From Polaromonas sp. YR568 (lineage in GTDB: Bacteria > Pseudomonadota > Gammaproteobacteria > Burkholderiales > Burkholderiaceae_C), in NCBI RefSeq assembly GCF_900116715.1, contig NZ_FPBM01000014.1, positions 1-60,851 of the forward strand: a stretch of 60,851 nt of DNA, read 5' to 3'. Positions 8,149 through 15,957 of the stretch are shown here, piece by piece. How positions within the stretch are numbered: the first letter of the stretch is position 1; each line of letters begins with the position of its first letter. A model generated the notes under the pieces. The model did not search any database and had not been told where the DNA came from. It saw only the letters and a list, made by a program, of their open reading frames with translations. The position numbers and the translations under genes were made by a program.

Positions 8149-9769
8149 GGGCGACCTCCTCAAGCGTAGTGGCGCCTTCTTCAACCCGGGCAATGGCTTG
8201 TGCCAGCAGGCGTGTGCTGGCGTCGTGGTACACGGTTTCCTTGAGTTCGGTCATGGAGGTTTTTCGGACAATCAGGTCGCGCACGGCATCCGTCAGTTCA
8301 TGAACTTCGGCGACGACAAAGCGCCCGCGGTAGCCGGTCTGGCGGCAGTGTTCACAGCCTTGGGCTTTGGGTAATTTGTGCGGCACGGGCAAGCCCAGCG
8401 CCGTGAGCTTTTCGCGCTCAGCGGCGGTGGGTTCTATCCACTGCACACAATGCGGGCACAGCTTGCGCAGCAGTCGTTGCACCACCACACCGTTCAGGGC
8501 AGAGGCCAGCGCAAAGGGGTCGATGCCAAAGTGCTGGAAGCGGCCCAGCACGTCAAACAGGCTGTTGGCGTGCACGGTGGTGAAGACGAGGTGGCCGGTC
8601 AATGAGGACTGGATGGCGATCTCGGCCGTCTCGGCATCGCGGATTTCGCCGACCAGAATCTTGTCGGGATCATGGCGCAGGATGGAGCGCAGGCCGGTGG
8701 CGAAGGTCAAACCTTTTTGCTCGTTGACCGGGATCTGCAGTACACCGGGCAGCTCATATTCCACCGGGTCTTCAATGGTGACGATTTTTTCCAGGCCGTC
8801 GTTGGCTTCTGACAGCGCTGCATACACCGTGGTGGTTTTGCCGCTACCGGTCGGCCCGGTGATGAGCAGCATGCCGTGGGGCCGGGTGGCCAGGTCGCGA
8901 ATGGTGGCGGCCACCGGGCCGTCAAAACCCAGTACGTCGAGCGACATGCTTTCTTCTGTGTGGCGCAACTGGGCCTTGTCTAGCAGACGCAGCACGGCGT
9001 CTTCTCCAAAAATGCTGGGCATGATGGAAACGCGCAGGTCGATGCTGTCGCCGTTTTTCTGCTGCCAGTGGATGCGCCCGTCTTGCGGGCGGCGGCGTTC
9101 GGTGATGTCGAGTTGGGCCAGCACCTTGATGCGCGAGATTACTTCTTCGGCGCGCTGCGGGTCGTCCAGTCTTTCGCCGGGCGCCATCACGCCGTCGAGC
9201 CGGTATTTGATGCCCACGCCTTTGCGGTCTTTTTCAAAATGGATGTCGCTGGCGCCTTCTTCATAGGCCTTGGCAATCGCCTGGTCGACAAACTGCACGA
9301 CAGGGGAGGCGTCGTTGAGGCTGCCCGGCCGAGCTGAGTCGGCGGTTGCAGCGGGGGCCGTTGATTTCTGCGTTTTCTTGAGAAAGGCGATCTGTCCCGG
9401 GCGCGCCAGTGCAAGCTGTCTGTTTGCCTGGGTGCTTCTGGCAAGTGCCAGCGTGGCCTCCGCGGACCATGGGTCTTCGCAGAGCAGCAAGGTCTTCCCG
9501 TCGAGCGTGACCTTGAAAACCAGGGCCGCCATATTCGTCGCACCGGCCGCCGCGCTCTCGGACTTGACGCCTGGCCACTGGTCGTCGGCAATGACAGCAA
9601 TACCGTGCCCCTCGAGCAGCGTCGCGCCTAAGGCGGCTTCGGTTGTGTTTAACGCTTCGATCAGGCCTAACCAAAGGCTGCCGTCCAGCGCGGGAGATTT
9701 GCGCAGTGCGGCCAGCACCTGGTCGAATTCGCTCTGAGCAAGAAGATTGGTGGGAATGGGAGTATTCAT
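8129..9769 (-). CDS. gspE: GspE/PilB-family secretion ATPase
   Basis: 546 residues, the hexameric ATPase that powers pseudopilus or pilus assembly from the cytoplasmic face. N-terminal GspE-II/MshE-like domain (~1-130), then the catalytic core with QAIAKAYEEGASDIHFE, Walker A GPTGSGKTTT (~residue 305), Asp box IEDPVEYEL, Walker B LVGEIRDAETAEIA and His box GHLVFTTVHAN. Two CxxC pairs (CPHC and CEHC, ~436-470) form the zinc-binding tetracysteine loop typical of GspE and PilB and absent from retraction ATPases such as PilT. So it is an extension ATPase. It lies 14 bp downstream of gspF. Confidence 0.93.
   Translation of the reverse strand: MNTPIPTNLLAQSEFDQVLAALRKSPALDGSLWLGLIEALNTTEAALGATLLEGHGIAVIADDQWPGVKSESAAAGATNMAALVFKVTLDGKTLLLCEDPWSAEATLALARSTQANRQLALARPGQIAFLKKTQKSTAPAATADSARPGSLNDASPVVQFVDQAIAKAYEEGASDIHFEKDRKGVGIKYRLDGVMAPGERLDDPQRAEEVISRIKVLAQLDITERRRPQDGRIHWQQKNGDSIDLRVSIMPSIFGEDAVLRLLDKAQLRHTEESMSLDVLGFDGPVAATIRDLATRPHGMLLITGPTGSGKTTTVYAALSEANDGLEKIVTIEDPVEYELPGVLQIPVNEQKGLTFATGLRSILRHDPDKILVGEIRDAETAEIAIQSSLTGHLVFTTVHANSLFDVLGRFQHFGIDPFALASALNGVVVQRLLRKLCPHCVQWIEPTAAEREKLTALGLPVPHKLPKAQGCEHCRQTGYRGRFVVAEVHELTDAVRDLIVRKTSMTELKETVYHDASTRLLAQAIARVEEGATTLEEVARVVGLV
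8155..8160 (-). promoter_or_regulatory. Shine-Dalgarno AGGAGG deciding the GTG start at 8148
   Basis: On the minus strand AGGAGG is followed by six bases and then GTG TGG TCG. The upstream ATG at 8193 has no comparable site. Confidence 0.7.
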
Positions 9770-9783
9770 GTGTACAGCGCCGC

Positions 9784-10977
9784 CTAGCGCAGGCTGGTGG
9801 CCATATCAAACACGGGCAGGTACATCATGACCACGATGGTACCAACCATCAAGGCGACCGCCAGCAGCAACAGGGGTTCGACGATGCGCGTCGTGCGTTC
9901 GACAAACAGCTCAAAGCGCTCGCCATGGATGCGAGAGACGACGTCGGCCGCCAGATGGAAGTCGCCATTGCGTTCAGCGGCCGCCATCAGGCGCCGTCCG
10001 ACCTCGTCGCACAGGCGGGCTTGCGCCAAGGCCTGCGACACCAGGCCACCGCGCTCTATCTGGCCCAGCGCCTGGGCGAGGGCGGTTCTCAATTCAGGTG
10101 ACAAGGCCGATTGGCTGGCCACGGCCATGGCGTCCGTCATCGGGTAACCGCCCTTGAGCAGCAAAGCCAGCGCCTGGTACATCATGGCCAGCTGGAAGTC
10201 TTCGATGCGGCGCTGGATCCAGGGAATCGCCCGCGCCGCCTTGACTGTTAGCCGCTTGGCGTGGCCGCTGACGATGCCGTACGCCAGCACCATCGCCGTA
10301 GCAAGCAGGCCGCCAAGAACAAGCGCGCGGTTCTTGCCGATGAACTGGCTGATCTCGATGGTCAGCGCCGTGGTGCCCGTCGAGGCGCCGCGAAGGTTTT
10401 CATACATGCCGGCGAAGTTGGGCATGACCACCAGCAGCAGAAACAAGGAGATGGTCAGGCCCAGCGTGGTCACCAGGGCAGGGTAAATGGATGCGCTGAT
10501 AACCTTGGTGCGCAGCTCTTCTACCAGCTTGTTAAAGCGCAGGTAATCGTCAACCGCCTCGACCAGGTTGCTGGTGCGTTCACCGGCGCGTACGGCGGCA
10601 ATCAGCACAGCCGGTGTATTGGGGAGCTCGCTGAGAGACGTTGACAGCGACTGGCCTTGCTCCAGCCGCACCAGCAAGGCTGCCGCGATGCCGTCATTGC
10701 GGCCTTCAAGGCGCTGGCGGGCCGACAGCGTGTCGACCGCCTCCACCACGGTCATACCGGCGTGGATGAGGGTTCTGACTTCCCGGCAAAACATGGGGAA
10801 AGGGTTACCTGCCAGCGAGAAGCGGAAGGCCCAGGGTTTGGAGGCCACGCGCACGCTCAGCACAGTCTGCCCTTGGGTTTGCAGCGAGGCTCTTAATGAG
10901 GTTTCATCAGGCGCCTCAAGCACCTGCTCATTGACGGCAGAGTCTCCCAGGCGAAGGCTTCGAACGTGGTACTGCAT
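9784..10977 (-). CDS. gspF: GspF/PilC-family inner-membrane platform protein
   Basis: 397 residues, the polytopic protein contacted by the GspE ATPase. It has the two tandem GspF domains (~65-190 and ~270-390), with the first starting at PFPMFCREVRTLIHAGMTVVEAVDTL, and three hydrophobic helices (~165-190, ~215-235 and the C-terminal IVEPLLLLAVALMVGTIVVMMYLPVF). Length matches the family. It lies between the last pseudopilin (9 bp) and gspE (14 bp) in the same operon. Confidence 0.92.
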   Translation of the reverse strand: MQYHVRSLRLGDSAVNEQVLEAPDETSLRASLQTQGQTVLSVRVASKPWAFRFSLAGNPFPMFCREVRTLIHAGMTVVEAVDTLSARQRLEGRNDGIAAALLVRLEQGQSLSTSLSELPNTPAVLIAAVRAGERTSNLVEAVDDYLRFNKLVEELRTKVISASIYPALVTTLGLTISLFLLLVVMPNFAGMYENLRGASTGTTALTIEISQFIGKNRALVLGGLLATAMVLAYGIVSGHAKRLTVKAARAIPWIQRRIEDFQLAMMYQALALLLKGGYPMTDAMAVASQSALSPELRTALAQALGQIERGGLVSQALAQARLCDEVGRRLMAAAERNGDFHLAADVVSRIHGERFELFVERTTRIVEPLLLLAVALMVGTIVVMMYLPVFDMATSLR

Positions 10978-10986
10978 GTTTCGGCT

Positions 10987-11469
10987 CTAGCGGCGCGGCG
11001 CTGTCGACGCAGGGGGAGGGCTGTAAACAAACTGCCAGTCGGCATAGCGGCTTGCGGCCGGCAGCGCCAGGTTGTCCAGTTCAATGGGGGCGCTGCGAAT
11101 CGGTTGTGCGGTCGATACGCTGTGCACGCCGGCAATGCCGCCGTCTGCCGCCCGCACGATGCCCCAGTTGGCGGACCGGGTCATGGGGTCTGGGTAGATC
11201 TCGCGAATGTGCCGGCGGGTGCCGACAAAACGTTTGTCTTCGGTGAGGTCTTCCAGTGTCTGGGGCCAGCGCTTGAGATTGCCGGGCGACGACTCGTAGT
11301 AAGCGCCGATCGCCTGTGCATAGGCCTGTCCGGTGCGCAGCAGGTCTGCCTCTCGCTCGCGCAAATCTTGCTGCGAGACATAGGTCATCACGCTTTGTGT
11401 GGCCAGCGCGAGGATCAGCATCGCCGCCAGAACGGCTGCCATGGTGAAGCCCTGCTGGCGCTGCGCCAT
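10987..11469 (-). CDS. Pseudopilin-like protein lacking the conserved Glu5
   Basis: 160 residues from ATG 11469 (MAQRQQ-GFTMAAVLAAMLIL); an alternative ATG at 11508 overlaps the previous gene by 14 bp and lengthens the leader to 20 residues. The prepilin cleavage site (G before FT) and hydrophobic helix are present, but the fifth mature residue is Ala instead of Glu. That substitution is typical of the tip subunit GspK. A later stretch (YPDPMTRSANWGIVRAADGGIAGVHS) resembles pseudopilin C-terminal loops. The C-terminus is proline/serine-rich. Third pseudopilin of the operon, directly before gspF. Confidence 0.7.
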   Translation of the reverse strand: MAQRQQGFTMAAVLAAMLILALATQSVMTYVSQQDLREREADLLRTGQAYAQAIGAYYESSPGNLKRWPQTLEDLTEDKRFVGTRRHIREIYPDPMTRSANWGIVRAADGGIAGVHSVSTAQPIRSAPIELDNLALPAASRYADWQFVYSPPPASTAPRR

Positions 11470-11494
11470 GTGCGGCGGGGTTGCTGTGAGGCGG

Positions 11495-11875
11495 CTACCA
11501 GCTCGCATAGTCCGTGCCGTCTCTGGCGCGTTGGGTTGCGCCGCTTTTCACGTCAAAAACGCCTTTGCTGGATTCCTTGGGCGGAATCAGCACCCAGGAG
11601 TCCAGCCGCTTGGTGATCGGGTCAAGCGGCACGGCGCGTATGTAGCGCTGCACGACCAGTTCATCCAGGGTCTCGGGGTAGCGGGCCTTATCACGGTAGA
11701 ACTGGTCTATGGCGGTGCGCAGGCCCACCAGGTTTTGCCGCAGCACGGTTTCGCGGGCGTCGTCTACCCGGGAAAGGTAGCGGGGCGCCACCATGCTGGC
11801 CAGAATTGCCAGCACGGCCATCACCACCAGCAGTTCGATCAAGGTGAAACCGGCGAGCCGGCGCAGCGCCTTCAT
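11495..11875 (-). CDS. gspG: GspG-like major pseudopilin
   Basis: 126 residues from ATG 11875 (MKALRRLAG-FTLIELLVVMAVLAIL); a longer start at 11917 overlaps the preceding gene by 14 bp. It has the type III signal, Glu5, a membrane helix, then RYLSRVDDARETVLRQNLVGLRTAIDQFYRDKARYPETLDELV, the GspG alpha-domain pattern, and a C-terminal loop with YASW. Subunits of this type are cleaved by prepilin peptidase and polymerise into the secretion pseudopilus. No peptidase gene lies in the window. Close paralogue of the gene just upstream. Confidence 0.85.
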   Translation of the reverse strand: MKALRRLAGFTLIELLVVMAVLAILASMVAPRYLSRVDDARETVLRQNLVGLRTAIDQFYRDKARYPETLDELVVQRYIRAVPLDPITKRLDSWVLIPPKESSKGVFDVKSGATQRARDGTDYASW

Positions 11876-11903
11876 GGCGCCGCGCTTGCAGGGCAGGGAC
11901 GTG

Positions 11904-12404
11904 TCACCAGCTCGCATAGGGTGATCCGTCGAGGCCGGTGGCGGCCGACGATGAGTGGACGTCGTAGACATCGGCTCCGGGTGTGGGTTTGGAGGCCGGG
12001 GATGCGTAGCTGCGCAGGCTCCAGGTCTGGTCGGCCGGCAGGCGGGCGTCGGCAAAAGGGTCGCGGGGTATCTGGCGCAGAAAGTACTGCATCTGGCCTC
12101 TGCCCTGCGGCCGGATATCTGGTGTGCCCTCTACCAGCATCTTGAGGCTGGAGGGGTAGCCGCTTTCCCCTGCGGCGATGGCTACACCGCCGCGGTCCGC
12201 AGCCCGTTTGTAGTCGTCGATGGCGCCTCGAATTTCCCGCAGGGCGGCCCGCAATTCACGTTCTTTTTGCGCCGTGACCAGGGTTTCGCCAAGCGGCATC
12301 ACCGCGGCGGCGAGCACGCCCAGCACCGCCATGACCACCAGCAGCTCGATGATGGTAAAGCCGCGCGCCAGGCCCGTGGCATTGACGACCGGGCGCAGTT
12401 TCAT
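11904..12404 (-). CDS. GspG-like pseudopilin (longer paralogue)
   Basis: 166 residues. The leader MKLRPVVNATGLARG is followed by FTIIELLVVMAVLGVLAAAVMP with Glu5 and one helix. The middle (LREIRGAIDDYKRAADRGG...YPSSLKMLVEG) matches GspG-type pseudopilins with an insertion, and the tail ends LDGSPYASW, like the downstream paralogue. The start overlaps the gspD stop by 4 bp (ATGA), so translation is probably coupled. Its stop overlaps the alternative ATG of the next gene by the same 14-bp arrangement found one gene later. Confidence 0.83.
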   Translation of the reverse strand: MKLRPVVNATGLARGFTIIELLVVMAVLGVLAAAVMPLGETLVTAQKERELRAALREIRGAIDDYKRAADRGGVAIAAGESGYPSSLKMLVEGTPDIRPQGRGQMQYFLRQIPRDPFADARLPADQTWSLRSYASPASKPTPGADVYDVHSSSAATGLDGSPYASW

Positions 12405-14707
12405 TTCACATCAAGGCGCAGTGCGGGCAGTTCACCCACAGCCGCCCCACCGCTCAAGGCAATCGGTTTGAGGCTGGTGATGCCCAGGTCGACGGGGCCG
12501 GCGGATTTGGCTTTCAGGCGCAGTTGCAGCAGGCTGCCCTGGCCGGTCGCGCCCTGGCTGTCGTTGCTCAGGATGCCCGCGCCAATGCGGCCGGTGGTGG
12601 TATTGACCGCCTGGGTAAAGCTGGTGGTGGCGCCCGACTGCTTGAAGAAGCTGCCTTCGGTGACGTCCAGCACTTCCAGGGATTGCGCCGGGAATGAAAT
12701 TTCCAGGGGCGCGCCCCTCAACGCCGCACCTGACGACAGGTTCAGGGTGACGACAAACTCCGTGCCTGCCTTCACTTCGGCAGGCGCCTTCCACGAGGCC
12801 ACGATGGGGCCGGCGGCCGCAACCGCTTTTGCCGCCGCGCTGGCTGCGTCCGAGCTGGTTCCCGCTGGCGCCGCCAGGGCGACTGTGGCTGGCTGGCTGC
12901 TTGCTGATGCAGTGACAACCTCTGCGCCCACGGCTTTGGCGATGGGCACGCGCGCTGGCGATGCGCGCAGACGCGTGGCCATTTCGCTGCCCACCCACAT
13001 TTCCGCCTGGGAAATATCCGGATGGGGCGCGCTGCGCAGGATGCGCGGCGTGATGGCCAGGATCAGCTCGGTGCGCTGGTAATCGTCTTTCTGGCTGGAA
13101 AAGAGGCGCCCCAGGACCGGCATGTCACCCAGGCCGGGGACGCGGTTGGCGCTGGAGCGGTCTTCATTGCTGATCAGCCCGCCCAGCAATTGGGTTTCGC
13201 CGTCACGCAGCCTCAGCACGGTGTTCGCATTGCGAGTGCCGATCTGGTAGGCCAGCGAGCCGGCCGCCGTGCGGACTTCCTTGGCGATGCTGCTGACTTC
13301 CAGGCCCAGCTTGATGGAGACCTCGTCGTCGGGCGAGACCACGGGTTCGACCTCCAGTTTGATACCGACGTCCAGGAAGCTGATGCTTTCGGACAGGAAG
13401 GTGGCCGTGGAGCTGGTAGTCACGACCGGCACCTTGTCGCCGATGAGGATCTTTGCCTTTTCGCGGTTTTTGGCCCGGATGCGCGGGTTGGCCAGGACGT
13501 TGAAGTCGCCGACTTCGCGCCGCAGGTTGATCAGCGTGTTGCCGATGCCCACGCCGATGCGTTCCGAATTGAGGCTTCTCACGCTGCTGACCGTCAGGCC
13601 CGTGGCGCCCGGCAAGGGCAGGGGGGTGAGTGTGAGAGAGTTCGGGAAGTTGATGCCGAGTTCGGTGAGCCGCGCAGTTTTGACTTCCAGGATTTCCACC
13701 TCCATCATGACCTCGGCATCGCCGATGTCGTGCAGCGCGACAAGCCGTTCCGCAAGGGCAATGATTTCCGGGCTTTCACGAAGGGCGATCAGGTTGGCGC
13801 GCTCGTCCACAAAAGGGTCCTTGATGCGCAGCATGTTGCGTAACAAGGCTGCGGTGGATTTCGCCTCGGCGTTGCCCAGGTGGAAAACACGGATCACCTG
13901 CTCCTGGTGCTCACGCTGTTTCTCGGGCGTGTTGGGGTAGATCAGCACGGTTTGAGGGTCGACGGTCCGGCGCGACAGCTGGTGGGCGCCCACGACCAGG
14001 TCGATGGCGTCGTCGACCTTGGCAGATCGAAGGTACAGCGTCACACGGTTGTCCTGTTTGACGTCGCGGTCCAGGATGAAATTGATGCCGCTTCCGCGCG
14101 TAATGGCCTCCAGCACCGTAGACAGCGGGGCGTTGCGGAAGTCCAGCGTGATAGGGCGGTTTTCCGCCAGGCCGCGGCGTCCGGCGGGCTCGGTTTCAAA
14201 CCGCAGTTCAGCCTCCAGTCGGCGCTGCAGGGCCAGCAGCTCTGGCTGCCGGGGTGAGTCGCGCAAACCTTTTTCGACCACGCGCAAGGCCTGCTCCCTG
14301 TTTTTGGCGTTCATCAGGGTCAGGGCTTCGTCCAGACTTTTTTCGGCCCGGCGCTGCGCGGTGATGTCGTTTTGCAGCGCCAGGATACGGTCATTTTTCG
14401 GGTCCAGGGCCTGTGCGCGCAGCAATGTGTTGTCGGCGTCGTCAAAGCGGCCTGTGGCGCGGTACTGGATGGCCTGCGCCACCAGCCGTGAGACCGCCTC
14501 GTTTTGCACGGAGACCAGCGTTGCGCGCAGGGCTGTGTTGTCAGGGTATTTAACAAGGCCTTCCTGGATGCCCTGCAGGGCGCCTTCGTAGTCCCCCTGG
14601 CGCATCTTGGCGTTCACGTCGTCGCGAACAAACTGCGCGCAGCCTGTCAGGACAAAAAAAGAAGCCAGGCTGCTCCAGGTTGCCAGTTGCAATGTGCGGA
14701 GTTTCAT
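12401..14707 (-). CDS. gspD: Secretin lipoprotein with C-terminal cohesin-like domain
   Basis: 768 residues. Lipoprotein signal with lipobox LTGCA (Cys23), a TPR-like region (MRQGDYEGALQGIQEGL...YPDN, ~35-160), an N-domain (PITLDFRNAPLSTVLEAITRGSG, ~180-260), an N1-type ring-building repeat (~265-335), and the secretin beta-barrel (~345-600) with NVLANPRIRAKNREKAKILIGDKVPV and the family end motif VPGLGDMPVLGRLF. After a linker (~600-660) comes a beta-rich domain (EVKAGTEFVVTLNLSSGAALRGAPLEISF...) typical of bacterial cohesin-like modules. It forms the outer-membrane channel of the machine. The TPR-containing architecture is closer to MshL/type-IV-like secretins than to classic GspD. Confidence 0.88.
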   Translation of the reverse strand: MKLRTLQLATWSSLASFFVLTGCAQFVRDDVNAKMRQGDYEGALQGIQEGLVKYPDNTALRATLVSVQNEAVSRLVAQAIQYRATGRFDDADNTLLRAQALDPKNDRILALQNDITAQRRAEKSLDEALTLMNAKNREQALRVVEKGLRDSPRQPELLALQRRLEAELRFETEPAGRRGLAENRPITLDFRNAPLSTVLEAITRGSGINFILDRDVKQDNRVTLYLRSAKVDDAIDLVVGAHQLSRRTVDPQTVLIYPNTPEKQREHQEQVIRVFHLGNAEAKSTAALLRNMLRIKDPFVDERANLIALRESPEIIALAERLVALHDIGDAEVMMEVEILEVKTARLTELGINFPNSLTLTPLPLPGATGLTVSSVRSLNSERIGVGIGNTLINLRREVGDFNVLANPRIRAKNREKAKILIGDKVPVVTTSSTATFLSESISFLDVGIKLEVEPVVSPDDEVSIKLGLEVSSIAKEVRTAAGSLAYQIGTRNANTVLRLRDGETQLLGGLISNEDRSSANRVPGLGDMPVLGRLFSSQKDDYQRTELILAITPRILRSAPHPDISQAEMWVGSEMATRLRASPARVPIAKAVGAEVVTASASSQPATVALAAPAGTSSDAASAAAKAVAAAGPIVASWKAPAEVKAGTEFVVTLNLSSGAALRGAPLEISFPAQSLEVLDVTEGSFFKQSGATTSFTQAVNTTTGRIGAGILSNDSQGATGQGSLLQLRLKAKSAGPVDLGITSLKPIALSGGAAVGELPALRLDVK

Positions 14708-15213
14708 CGGATCTCGTAAGTAGGGGGAGCAGGAAGGTCGAGGCGGGTGTTGAAATTCATGGGCAGGTAGCTGAGTTCCACGGATCGCTCATGGATGGCG
14801 TTCACCCTGTACCCATTGGGCAAGGTCTGGCCTACCGACAACGAGAGCGTGGTGTCGCCCATCGCCGCAAAAATGACCTGGCTGCCGTCGGGCGCAATCA
14901 TCCTGCCGGTGAACTGCAGGTTCAAGGGAGGCGGTGAGGGCGGCGGCGGCGCGATCTGCACTGGCTTGGGCGCGATGACCACAGGCGCCGGGGCGGCCAC
15001 GATGGCAAACGGGTCGCGGCTGGCGGCGTCCAGCGCGGGGCGCTCAAGAATGGCCGGCAGGGGTGCAAGGGGTTTGGATGCCCGCATTGCGGCACTTGGG
15101 GCGCCTGCGCTGCGCGAGGGCTCAACAGGCGAAGAGGCCAGCGGCGGCGCGGCAACCCAGGCGATGATCGCGACCGCGCCCACCGACGAATAAATCCAGA
15201 GCCGGCTTGCCAT
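14704..15213 (-). CDS. PilP/GspC-like periplasmic linker protein
   Basis: 169 residues from ATG 15213 (MASRLWIYSSVGAV), one base after the stop of the upstream gene; an ATG at 15270 would run back into that gene. One N-terminal membrane helix, a Pro/Ala-rich linker (VQIAPPPPSPPPLNLQF), then a small beta domain (FTGRMIAPDGSQVIFAAMGDTTLSLSVGQTLPNGYRVNAI) with the fold pattern of the GspC homology region and PilP. Such proteins connect the inner-membrane platform to the secretin. Its end overlaps the gspD start by 4 bp. Confidence 0.65.
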   Translation of the reverse strand: MASRLWIYSSVGAVAIIAWVAAPPLASSPVEPSRSAGAPSAAMRASKPLAPLPAILERPALDAASRDPFAIVAAPAPVVIAPKPVQIAPPPPSPPPLNLQFTGRMIAPDGSQVIFAAMGDTTLSLSVGQTLPNGYRVNAIHERSVELSYLPMNFNTRLDLPAPPTYEIR

Positions 15214-15214
15214 C

Positions 15215-15736
15215 TCAGTCCTTGACAAAAAGAACCAGCGCCAACTGGAGTTCCTGGCGCAGGGTGTCATTGGGGAGCCCGCGCAGGGAGAGGGTCTGGA
15301 TGCCCATGGAGGGATAACGGCCCAGCATCTCGGCCAGCCAGTTTTTCAGCGATGCGTAGTCGCCGCTGGCGGTGACATTGAACTGGACTTTGCGGATAAG
15401 GCTGGGCGAAGGGTCGGTGACCACAATGGACAGGGATACCATCTGGATTTTCAGGGTCTGGGCATGCCGGCCCATATCGCGCACCACCTCATCGGCACTT
15501 GAGGCAAGAGGCAGGGTCTGTGTGAAGTTGCCCGCGGACCGCTTTTTTTCGTCCTGCTGGAGTATTTGCAGGCGGGTGTCCAGGGCCTGCAGTTCCATTC
15601 GTTGCCTGGCCGCTTTTCCGGTGGCCGAGTGCAGCAGCAAGCCCGCCGCGCCAGCCATTGCCGCCACTGTCAGGCACGCAGCCAGGACTTGCAGGCGCAG
15701 GGGCCACCTTGGCAAAGGAACGCTGATGAGAGACAT
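15215..15736 (-). CDS. PilO/GspM-like inner-membrane protein
   Basis: 173 residues from ATG 15736 (MSLISVPLPRWPLRLQ); longer in-frame starts exist up to 15844 but add an unconvincing N-terminus. One membrane helix (VLAACLTVAAMAGAAGLLLH), a coiled-coil segment (KAARQRMELQALDTRLQILQQDEKK), then a ferredoxin-like domain (VQFNVTASGDYASLKNWLAEMLGRYPSMGIQTLSLRG) characteristic of PilO and GspM. First gene of the minus-strand secretion operon; the promoter should lie in the 221-bp gap shared with the divergent permease gene. Confidence 0.65.
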   Translation of the reverse strand: MSLISVPLPRWPLRLQVLAACLTVAAMAGAAGLLLHSATGKAARQRMELQALDTRLQILQQDEKKRSAGNFTQTLPLASSADEVVRDMGRHAQTLKIQMVSLSIVVTDPSPSLIRKVQFNVTASGDYASLKNWLAEMLGRYPSMGIQTLSLRGLPNDTLRQELQLALVLFVKD

Positions 15737-15957
15737 GGGGGCGGATGGACCGGGTTTTACGGGGAACAGGAAGGCAGAAGGAGGACAGAAAGAGCTCAGG
15801 AGAAGGCTCATGGATTCTATGTGACGCATGTTGCTTTCAGTCACCCATTTGCACCGGGGTTGGGCGAGGTGGTTTGCGGCCTCATCCGAATGGAGGAGGT
15901 CCCGGCTCCGAAAGGGCGAAAACCTGCGCCGGCAACACGCTTAGGTATCATGGCCCA

